From assembly GCA_030145015.1 (NCBI GenBank), contig JAQYWI010000026.1:1-42722 (forward strand): 42,722 nucleotides of DNA. Reading direction: 5' to 3'. Source of the DNA: Desulfobacterales bacterium (GTDB lineage: Bacteria; Desulfobacterota; Desulfobacteria; Desulfobacterales; JAHEIW01). Shown in pieces: positions 36,209-42,722 of the stretch. Each line of letters opens with the position of its first letter. Within the stretch, counting starts at the first letter, position 1. The notes beneath the pieces are model-generated. The model was not told the DNA's origin. It saw only the letters and a program-made list of their open reading frames with translations, and ran no database searches. The translations under genes were made by a program, and so were the position numbers.

Positions 36209-38173
36209 TTAGCGCTGTTTTCCGGGCTCGGTGCCTTTTTTAAACAGGGCAACAACAGATTGTTTTGAATCTTCCGGCTGTAGTAAACCGGTGATGGGAT
36301 CCATGCGGATCTGGCTGACATCATCGGGAATATCGAAGTATTGATACGGCTCATTTTGAAGGGCCGCTTTCATAAAGTCAATCCATATGGGTAGAGCGGC
36401 TTTGGCTCCGGTTTCCTTCGCACCCAGGCTACCGCCCCCGTCCCGGCCCACCCAAACACCGGCAATCACACGAGGTGAAAAGCCAATGAACAAAGCGTCT
36501 TTATAATCATTTGTCGTTCCGGTTTTTCCTGCGACGGCTCTGCCCAGAACATGGGCGCGCCTGCCGGTACCTTCTTTAACCACGCCTTCCAGCATATTGG
36601 TTACAATGGCGGCTCCGGCGCGCGACATCACCAGCCTTTTCTGAGTTTTGGCCCGCCAGATGACGCGACCCTGTCGATCGACAATTTCAAGAACGCCAAA
36701 CGGTTTTATCTTTTCACCTTTATTTGGAAACACGGAATAGGCGGATGTCAAATCCATGAGAGTGACCTCCGACGTGCCCAGCGCCAATGATAAATTAGAG
36801 GCCAGATGTGATTTGATGCCGAGTTGATGGGCGAACTGGGCTACCGAATAAGGTCCCATCATTTGCAGCAATCGAACCGCCGGGATGTTCTGGGAGATCG
36901 CCAGGGCACGACGGAGCGTCAATTCGCCCTTATATTCTAAAGAAAAATTTTCAGGTTTCCAGTCAACGCCGCCCTGCGCACCTCGATATATGACCGGTGC
37001 ATCCAGAATTTTTTTGTTTTGGGCGAAACCCTGCTCGATGGCATAGGCATAAACAAACGGCTTGAAGGCCGATCCGGGCTGTCTGAGCGCCATAGAGGCA
37101 CGATTAAAACGGCTGGCATTAAAATCCTTACCGCCCACCATGGCCAAAATGCCGCCCGAGATTAAATCAATAGATATCAGGGCGGCCTCGGGAGCCGGTT
37201 CCTCTAATCGCGCATGTTGCATCCGATCGGTCAGCGCCGCGAGTCCGTCCGTGACTGCTTTTTCGGCGGCCGATTGCAGCCTGTAATCGAGGGTTGTGAG
37301 AACGGATAAACCGCCTTTATACAGTCGCGTTGACCCCAGTTCATCTTCAAGCGACTTTTTTATATATTCTACAAAATAAGGTGCTTTGGACGGATTGAAC
37401 CGACGGCCATTGGTATAAAGCGCCGCTTTAACCGCCAGTTGGTAGTCCGCATCGGAAATAATATGGGTGTCACTCATTTGCCTTAATACGGTATTTCGCC
37501 TTTTGATGGCCAGATCCGGATTTACCAGAGGAGAATAGCGTGAGGGCGATTTCGGCAAGCCGGCTACCAGTGCACATTCAGCCAGGCTTAAGTCTTTTGC
37601 CGATTTACCAAAAAATATCTTGGCGGCGGATTCCACTCCGTAGGCGCCGCTGCCGAAGTAAACCTGGTTGAGGTACAATTCCAATATTTCATCTTTGGTG
37701 TAGCGGCGCTCCAGTTGAAAGGCCAAAATAGCTTCCTTGATTTTGCGCACCAGTGTTTTGCGGGGCGTTAGAAAAAGCGTTTTCGACAGCTGTTGGGTGA
37801 TGGTGCTTGCGCCTTCCACGAATTCGCCGGCCTTAATATCTTTGATGATTGCCCGGGCGATGCCCTTCAGGTCGACGCCGCTGTGTTTATAAAATTTGCG
37901 ATCTTCTGTCGCCACCAGCGCTGCCTTTAAAAACAGGGGAATGGTTTCCAGGGATACGGGTTCGCGCTTCTCAATGAATAGTTCGGACAGCAAGACTTTG
38001 TCGGCGGAATAGATACGGGTAACCGCATCGGGCTTGAAATTTTCCAGCAGGCGGATCTGGGGCAGATCGTGGGTGAGCGCAAAAAAAGCCCCCGCCAGAC
38101 CGCCGCAGATCACCGCGAGAAATAGCACGAGGAAAATAATTATTTTATTTCTATTTACGCGAATATTCATCAT
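36209..38173 (-). CDS. Penicillin-binding protein 1A (bifunctional class A PBP)
   Basis: Peptidoglycan synthase with glycosyltransferase and transpeptidase activities, anchored in the inner membrane. The 654 residues have an N-terminal helix (11-33), the glycosyltransferase catalytic Glu90 in ATEDRKFYKHSGVD, and GASTITQQLSK (121-131). The transpeptidase motifs are S368-x-x-K371 (GSAFK), SQN (427-429) and KTGT (550-553). All catalytic residues are present. Length is at the short end for PBP1A but complete. Single gene; another minus-strand gene lies 190 bases upstream. Confidence 0.95.
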   Translation of the reverse strand: MMNIRVNRNKIIIFLVLFLAVICGGLAGAFFALTHDLPQIRLLENFKPDAVTRIYSADKVLLSELFIEKREPVSLETIPLFLKAALVATEDRKFYKHSGVDLKGIARAIIKDIKAGEFVEGASTITQQLSKTLFLTPRKTLVRKIKEAILAFQLERRYTKDEILELYLNQVYFGSGAYGVESAAKIFFGKSAKDLSLAECALVAGLPKSPSRYSPLVNPDLAIKRRNTVLRQMSDTHIISDADYQLAVKAALYTNGRRFNPSKAPYFVEYIKKSLEDELGSTRLYKGGLSVLTTLDYRLQSAAEKAVTDGLAALTDRMQHARLEEPAPEAALISIDLISGGILAMVGGKDFNASRFNRASMALRQPGSAFKPFVYAYAIEQGFAQNKKILDAPVIYRGAQGGVDWKPENFSLEYKGELTLRRALAISQNIPAVRLLQMMGPYSVAQFAHQLGIKSHLASNLSLALGTSEVTLMDLTSAYSVFPNKGEKIKPFGVLEIVDRQGRVIWRAKTQKRLVMSRAGAAIVTNMLEGVVKEGTGRRAHVLGRAVAGKTGTTNDYKDALFIGFSPRVIAGVWVGRDGGGSLGAKETGAKAALPIWIDFMKAALQNEPYQYFDIPDDVSQIRMDPITGLLQPEDSKQSVVALFKKGTEPGKQR

Positions 38174-38364
38174 GGGTATCTGGTTGATTTTAGGTCATAG
38201 GATAGCAATAGGCAAGGGTTTTAGGAAAACATTCAACGGCAGGATTGGATCCTCACAAGGAGGCTCACAGCGCCGGAGGTTAGAAGAATTGTTTTGGTTT
38301 GGTGGAAAATGAAAGGTGACGATCGATGATTAAGGACCTAAGTTGAGCTCAATTCAGGAAGGAC

Positions 38365-39945
38365 TTAATTGAGTTGGCCGGAAATAACCTGATTCATTTT
38401 TTCACCCAGCTCGCTCATCGTATACGGTTTCGTTACCACGCCGCTAAACCCGTATTGGCCGAAATCGGTAATTCCGGGATCATTGCAGTAACCGCTGGAT
38501 ACGACCGCGACCACCTGGGGATCAATTTTAACGAGTTCCTGGATGGCTTCTTTGCCGCCCATGCCGCCCTTAACGGTCAAATCCAATATGACGGCATCAA
38601 ACGGTTTTTTTGAATCCAGCGCCTGTTTATAACGTTTGACGGCCTCGGTACCATCCAGTGCAAAATCAACTTCATAACCCAGATAGCTCAATAGCTCACC
38701 GGCGAGTTTACGGATCATGGCCTCATCATCCATTACCAGAATACGGCCTTCACCAAAAATCGGAATTTCCTGCTCCGTTGTATTGGCGGCCCTTTGATCG
38801 GAAGATTTTCCGTTGGCGCCGGGCAGATAGATGTGAAATGTGGAGCCCTGGCGAAATTTCGACTCCACCGTCATGTTGCCGCCGTGCTTTCTGATAATCG
38901 AATGGCAGATCGATAACCCCAGTCCGGTGCCTTTTTTATCCCCGATTTTTTTTGTCGAGAAATAGGGGTTGAAAATTTTATCCAGGTTTTTTGGGGCGAT
39001 ACCTTTGCCCTGATCGGTAATGGATATTTTTACGTACCTGCCCTTTCTTAAATTGGACAAATCATCATCGCTCGTGACATTTTCGGCTTTGACCTCAAGA
39101 AGACCGCCTTCCGGCATCGCCTCCCGGGCATTCAGGATCAGATTGTGAATCGCCTGTCCGATCTGGCGGTTGTCCACTTCCACCGGCCAGAGGTTATCCG
39201 GAAAATTAAAATCACATTTGAGATTGGAACCGCTCAGGGTGAATTCCGTGGCGTTTTTAACTAATTTGGCAACTTCGGCAACTTTTTTATCCGGTGATCC
39301 GCCCTTGGAAAACGTGATCAGTTTTTGGGTCAAATCCTTGGCCGTTTTGGAGGCTGTCAGGGCCTGATTTAGCAGCAGGAATACTCTGTCATCCGGATCC
39401 AGATAGGTTTGGGCCAGGGAGATATTACCGATGATAGCGGTTAACAAATTATTATAATCATGGGCGATACCCCCGGACAGCGCGGCAATGGATTCCAGCT
39501 GGCGGGTGCGCTCAAGCTCACGCTCTGATCTGCTGCGGTCTGAAATATCACGCACGACCAAAAGGTTCGAAGGTTTGTTTTGAAAAATGAATCGGCCGGC
39601 GATAACTTCCACATCGACCCGGTACCCGTTTTTGCACATCAGGGTTAAGGCATGCACCGCCAGGGCGTTATCGTCCGTTAACGGCTTTTCATAAAAGGTC
39701 GCAATGGTTTCGATATCGTCTGCATGGAAAAAACTGGCCAGATCGGTATCAACCACCTCGTCGATAGCGTAACCGCACATCTTGGCCAGATAATAATTGA
39801 CTTCTTTGATTTTGCCGTCCTGAACCACCAGAACCCCATCCGTGGCAAGTTCCATCAGAAGGCGAAATTTCTCCTCGCTTTCGATCAGGGACTGCTCTAA
39901 TTCATTTTTTTTGCAGGCGCAGTTTTTTTTATTTTTGGCAGCCAT
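38365..39945 (-). CDS. Hybrid sensor histidine kinase (PAS, HisKA, HATPase, receiver)
   Basis: A 526-residue cytoplasmic two-component protein without membrane segments. The order is a short Cys/Lys-rich N-terminus (Cys9, Cys11), a PAS domain (about 22-140), HisKA with His162 in GGIAHDYNNLL, an ATPase domain (NLILNAREAMPEGG, DQGKGIAPKN, GTGLGLSI) and a C-terminal receiver (LVMDDEAMIRKL, VILDLTVKGG, VVTKPYT). The C-terminal receiver with the HDYNN-type HisKA is common in Desulfobacterota. No output partner is adjacent; the single-domain receiver at 16908 is one possible partner, as pure speculation. Confidence 0.93.
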   Translation of the reverse strand: MAAKNKKNCACKKNELEQSLIESEEKFRLLMELATDGVLVVQDGKIKEVNYYLAKMCGYAIDEVVDTDLASFFHADDIETIATFYEKPLTDDNALAVHALTLMCKNGYRVDVEVIAGRFIFQNKPSNLLVVRDISDRSRSERELERTRQLESIAALSGGIAHDYNNLLTAIIGNISLAQTYLDPDDRVFLLLNQALTASKTAKDLTQKLITFSKGGSPDKKVAEVAKLVKNATEFTLSGSNLKCDFNFPDNLWPVEVDNRQIGQAIHNLILNAREAMPEGGLLEVKAENVTSDDDLSNLRKGRYVKISITDQGKGIAPKNLDKIFNPYFSTKKIGDKKGTGLGLSICHSIIRKHGGNMTVESKFRQGSTFHIYLPGANGKSSDQRAANTTEQEIPIFGEGRILVMDDEAMIRKLAGELLSYLGYEVDFALDGTEAVKRYKQALDSKKPFDAVILDLTVKGGMGGKEAIQELVKIDPQVVAVVSSGYCNDPGITDFGQYGFSGVVTKPYTMSELGEKMNQVISGQLN

Positions 39946-40398
39946 CTTTTTCGGTTCCCCCCATGTTGATGGGGTATATTTATTTCCAGCTATAATTCTT
40001 TAAAAATAGTTTGTTTGGTATTTAGACTCTGATATTTTTTGTATCGGCATTTTCGCCAAAAACCTTAAGTCTTTGTATTAATTTTTAATTTTATGATGAT
40101 CGCTATTGATTAATCCGGATGGTCTGATTAAGCAATAATGATGTTTAGTTGGCGCGCCTCTGTCTGCCGGTAACAACTTATCAAAAATTTAAATTGTGTT
40201 AGCGCGGTGGATACTTAAGGATCGATTCAGAGAAAGGGACATCATCTGAATGGTTAGAGGCGGGTTCATAGCCTCCGATCATATTCGATCGTGATGGTAA
40301 AGACGATTTAAAAGCGCAGCATACATACGCGTATGTAAACATTTTGAATCTGATTTCAATAAAATTATTAGGGATTATAGGGGTTTAGGAAGTCGCTT
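39946..40398. other. Intergenic region, one palindromic repeat, no gene
   Basis: No coding frame of quality on either strand. Contains the imperfect palindrome at 40304-40352; otherwise AT-rich sequence upstream of the kinase gene and downstream of the TPR gene (both minus strand). No terminator was recognised. Confidence 0.5.
40304..40352. repeat. Imperfect-palindrome repeat, copy B
   Basis: GATTTAAAAGCGCAGCATACAT...ATGTAAACATTTTGAATC surrounds a perfect 14-bp palindrome ACATACGCGTATGT (40323-40336). Same design as copy A at 27954 (GCATAC core, then CATTTTGAATC). Confidence 0.72.
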
Positions 40399-41586
40399 TT
40401 ATGCAATTCCGGAAAATCCCATAAACTGATCATATTTGGGATCCATTTTATGCCCGTAGGCGTCTTCGCCGGAAAATTTAAATTCCATGTGGGTCGGGTC
40501 GATGGTGCCGTCTGCCGCCTCATTCTGGCGAATGGTAAAATAAACGGTGGCGGTTAAATTATCCGCATCGTAATAAACGTGTTTGGGAAAGGGGGGTAAC
40601 GCGACTTCGGTGTCCGGGACGGGGCGGCCGTAATTGTAGGCTTGGCCGGGCCCGCTCTGGGTGGATCGTCCGATGTTCCAGTTGAGCACATTTTCGACGG
40701 ATTCTCTATCCATTTCCTTGTCAAACTGGAATGTCATTGTAAATGTTTTTTCAGCACTTGCGGTCACTAAATAACCGTCCAGGGCTGACAGGGGGGTCTT
40801 CCAGGGCATGTGGTAATTAAAGCCGGTAGAGGCATAGGCAAACATAAATTTCGGCGGGTCCACATTGTAAATATGACGACTGAGGGTATCGGCCAAATCG
40901 GGTGCGACTCGCTCGAGATTGTCTACTATCTCCTGGGCTTGGTCTATTTCACCCAGATCCGCATACGCATAACCCAGTTCTGCATAACCATCATAGAATT
41001 CGCTATCTAATCGGATCGCTTCTTTAAATTGCAGAATCGCATCTTCGTAACGGCCCTGTCGGCTAAAGTTAAGACCCAAACCGAAATTTCCATTGGGCTT
41101 GTCGGGATCCATGCGCAAAATAGTATTAAACTCATTGTCCGCATCCGAATACCGGCCGGCATTCATATAGGCCTGTCCCAGAGCATAATGGTTGCCGGAG
41201 CTCGGCCAAGCGCTAACCGCCTTTTCATAGGCTTTAACGGCTTCGTCATAATTTTCCTCGGCGAAATAGACATTGCCCAAACTGATGGCGATATCATCGC
41301 GATTGGGACTGCGCTTGAGGGCGTCATCATAGGCTTTGATTGCACCCTTGCTGTCTCCCAATGCCAGATAGGCATCTGCCATGTAGCTGGAGGCATCGGT
41401 TGAATACGAAGAGTTCGGAGCCAGACCGATCGAACGGCGGAATTCTTTAACGGCACCTTCAAAGTCCTGCCGCATATACAGATCGATCCCCTTTGAAAGC
41501 GCATTATTGGCTAACGTTTCCAGCTGAGCCGACTGCTGGATCGTGGCCGAGAATATGTCTATGTTGCTGATGCCTATAGATGCCAT
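40399..41586 (-). CDS. Tetratricopeptide-repeat protein with C-terminal Ig-like domain
   Basis: A 395-residue protein with at least five TPR units (about residues 30-240; for example DFEGAVKEFRRSIGLAPN, GAIKAYDDALKRSPN, NYDEAVKAYEKAVSAWP, RYEDAILQFKEAIRLD). A beta-rich C-terminal domain follows, with FTMTFQFDKEMDRESVENVLNW, typical of SbsA/Big-type Ig-like domains. No signal peptide is visible; the N-terminus ASIGISNIDIFSATIQQSA resembles short N-termini of flagellar or secreted structural proteins. ATG 41586 is chosen over a TTG at 41643 that lacks a ribosome binding site. Function: probably a scaffold for protein contacts. Confidence 0.83.
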   Translation of the reverse strand: MASIGISNIDIFSATIQQSAQLETLANNALSKGIDLYMRQDFEGAVKEFRRSIGLAPNSSYSTDASSYMADAYLALGDSKGAIKAYDDALKRSPNRDDIAISLGNVYFAEENYDEAVKAYEKAVSAWPSSGNHYALGQAYMNAGRYSDADNEFNTILRMDPDKPNGNFGLGLNFSRQGRYEDAILQFKEAIRLDSEFYDGYAELGYAYADLGEIDQAQEIVDNLERVAPDLADTLSRHIYNVDPPKFMFAYASTGFNYHMPWKTPLSALDGYLVTASAEKTFTMTFQFDKEMDRESVENVLNWNIGRSTQSGPGQAYNYGRPVPDTEVALPPFPKHVYYDADNLTATVYFTIRQNEAADGTIDPTHMEFKFSGEDAYGHKMDPKYDQFMGFSGIA

Positions 41587-41681
41587 TGTTATACCTATCC
41601 GGAAAAAATTCCTATCCAAAGCTTTAATCGGCAAAATACCCAATAATCTTTAGATTTTTTATGAAAAATATGACGTGAATA

Positions 41682-42204
41682 CCCCGCCATTTATGGCGGG
41701 GATGAAACGTCATCCTTTAAAAAAGATTGAAAATCAATTAGACTTTTCGCATGGCAAATAGACGAACAAGTCATGCGGTATATGATACGCGATATCACCT
41801 TGTATGGGCGCCGAAATATCGTAAATGGATATTGAGGGGTGACATTCGTGAATTTGTTGAAAAATGTTTTAAAGAAGTCGCGGAAAATAATGATTTTGAA
41901 ATTGAAGCGATGGAAATAGCCGAGGATCATGTGCACATATTTCTTGGATTTCCACCACGCTATTCGATTTCGCAAGTCGTGCAGCGTCTGAAGGGACGAT
42001 GTGCGAGAGGGATTTTTCAGAGATACCCTGAGGTGAAAAAGGAGCTGTGGGGCGGTGAATTTTGGGAAGACGGATACTTTGCCCGAACGGTAGGGGACAA
42101 AGTGACGAAAGATGTTATCAAAAAATATATCGAGTACCACCAACATAGGGAGAAATTGCCTCAGCAGTTACAATTGTTTTAAAGCCCCGCCTTTTAAGGC
42201 GGGG
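41682..42204 (+). mobile_element. IS200/IS605-family insertion sequence (transposase only)
   Basis: One Y1 transposase gene bounded by two similar hairpins: 41682-41701 (8-bp stem, TTTA loop) and 42185-42204 (CCCCGCCTT stem). Both share the CCCCGCC...GGCGGGG sequence in the same orientation, as expected for the subterminal palindromes that TnpA recognises. Exact ends are slightly outside these hairpins and cannot be fixed without an empty site. No tnpB gene. Confidence 0.85.
41751..42182 (+). CDS. tnpA: IS200/IS605 transposase TnpA (Y1 HUH endonuclease)
   Basis: A 143-residue single-strand DNA transposase. The HUH motif is His60-Val-His62 (EDHVHIFLGFPP) and the likely catalytic Tyr126 lies in VIKKYIEYHQ near the C-terminus. 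The N-terminus (THAVYDTRYHLVWAPKYRK with Ser for Thr) is characteristic. Length is normal, with no frameshift, so the element may be active. Inserted between the TPR gene and the open frame at the right edge. Confidence 0.94.
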   Translation: MANRRTSHAVYDTRYHLVWAPKYRKWILRGDIREFVEKCFKEVAENNDFEIEAMEIAEDHVHIFLGFPPRYSISQVVQRLKGRCARGIFQRYPEVKKELWGGEFWEDGYFARTVGDKVTKDVIKKYIEYHQHREKLPQQLQLF

Positions 42205-42226
42205 ATGTTTTACTATCTGCGGTGAT

Positions 42227-42722
42227 TTTTATAGTGGATTCAGTGAAGAGCTTCCTGTCTTTACACCAACGGCGGCACAAAATCTTAAGCCGCCGAAAGA
42301 TAAATCGTTTTCAAAACAAATAGACCATTTTCTGCATTGTCTTATAAAAGCCACAAAAAATGAATGTCTCCAGATTTTTGGCAAATACAATACCATAATC
42401 TCCCACGAACTTGACTTCAAAAAGCTATATTTTGTCTCTTATGAAGAGGTAGAGGATTTGCTGGACCAGGCGGTTAATGAATCGATAGATTCATTAACGC
42501 TGTTTACCCTTCCAGTTTTGCAGAATCAGAAAAATTTTGCCATTGTTTTTAACGAAGAACTTTTAGAACAAGTTCAAAAAAATTTTGATTTTCATGCTCT
42601 TTTTAATATTTCAGTTCATTTGTGTCCGGTTAGAGAAGTAAAAAGAATAGGCCTGAATCTCTCTTTATGTTATAGTTGTTTTGCGACAAACAATTTAAAA
42701 CAAAGGAGATTCAAGCCATGGC
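42227..42722 (+). pseudogene. Open reading frame without start, truncated by the IS element and the window edge
   Basis: From about 42227 one frame stays open for about 165 codons to the window end without any ATG or GTG. The translation has protein-like composition, for example SFSKQIDHFLHCLIKATKNE, then FGKYNTIISHELDFKKLYFV and EELLEQVQKNFDFHALFNIS. The 5' end is lost at the IS200-type element. It may stop being genuine after about 42620, where sequence resembling another element's end begins (inverted pair near 42651-42662 and 42706-42717). I do not recognise the family. An AAAGGAG box before an ATG at 42719 suggests that a further gene starts at the edge. Confidence 0.5.
42719..42722 (+). 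other. Probable start of a gene running off the window
   Basis: ATG at 42719 is preceded by AAAGGAGATTCAAGCC, a good ribosome binding site. Only four bases of the gene are inside. The inverted pair GGCCTGAATCTC (42651) and GAGATTCAAGCC (42706) around its leader suggests a mobile-element gene, unproven. Confidence 0.4.

Noticed and set aside
42229..42420. Minus-strand 63-codon frame at the right edge
   Set aside because: The plus-strand frame is much longer and has better protein-like composition.

Overview
The window reads as a chromosomal segment of a mesophilic Desulfobacterota (deltaproteobacterial) bacterium, probably a Desulfobacterales-type anaerobe. This is inferred from the kinds of genes present (Aap-type uptake system, thiolase with an extra insert, small Cys-rich proteins, PAS-histidine kinase-receiver hybrid), from moderate GC, and from many short dispersed repeats between genes. 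No rRNA, tRNA, CRISPR array or prophage was seen.

Layout. (1) 149-4382: a complete Aap-type amino-acid ABC transporter (binding protein, two permeases, ATPase), with an intrinsic terminator/attenuator after the binding protein. (2) 4685-15629: a long same-strand envelope cluster. It runs GYF/zinc-ribbon/RDD protein, two B-box-like zinc membrane proteins around a PH-like membrane protein, DUF4129, DUF4350, MoxR ATPase, DUF58, SpoIIM-like protein, RDD. The first part is tightly packed, with overlapping starts and stops. From moxR onward every junction carries a tandem/inverted repeat family built on TGCCTAAAA / TGARCTAAAA units. One copy contains a complete four-helix-bundle (S23/IVS-type) gene and another keeps only that gene's first ten codons. 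(3) 16135-20312: an accessory stretch with a small membrane protein, a receiver-domain protein with a Cys-rich insert, a secreted DUF4412-like protein, a frameshifted Fic gene and a DUF3303 protein, with MITE-like and palindromic repeats. (4) 20824-25895: der, rarA, an NRDE protein and a thiolase. (5) 25896-27903: a noncoding block with an array of at least seven hairpins, a 51-codon membrane protein too short for routine ORF calling, and an AI-2E/PerM-type transporter. (6) 28145-33710: gyrA, gpsA, radC, a Cys-rich small protein and a VTT/DedA-like membrane protein. (7) 34117-41586: an unrecognised 353-residue protein, a GNAT (N-acetylglutamate synthase-like) protein, PBP1A, a hybrid histidine kinase and a TPR protein. 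(8) 41682-42722: an IS200/IS605 element, then an open frame without a start codon that runs to the edge.

The most interesting candidate system is the repeat plus four-helix-bundle element family. Classical S23 genes lie in 23S rRNA intervening sequences that are flanked by complementary arms and excised by RNase III. Here the same kind of gene and arms sit in mRNA intergenic regions, at gene 3' ends, three to four times within one operon and once between convergent genes. In two cases the repeat supplies the stop codon of the upstream gene. This suggests a dispersed element adapted to gene ends, possibly acting as an RNA processing site; the function is inference.

Start codons were moved from the longest frame where a ribosome binding site or overlap argued for it: DUF4129, four-helix protein, DUF3303, thiolase, PerM, RadC, TPR protein and response regulator.
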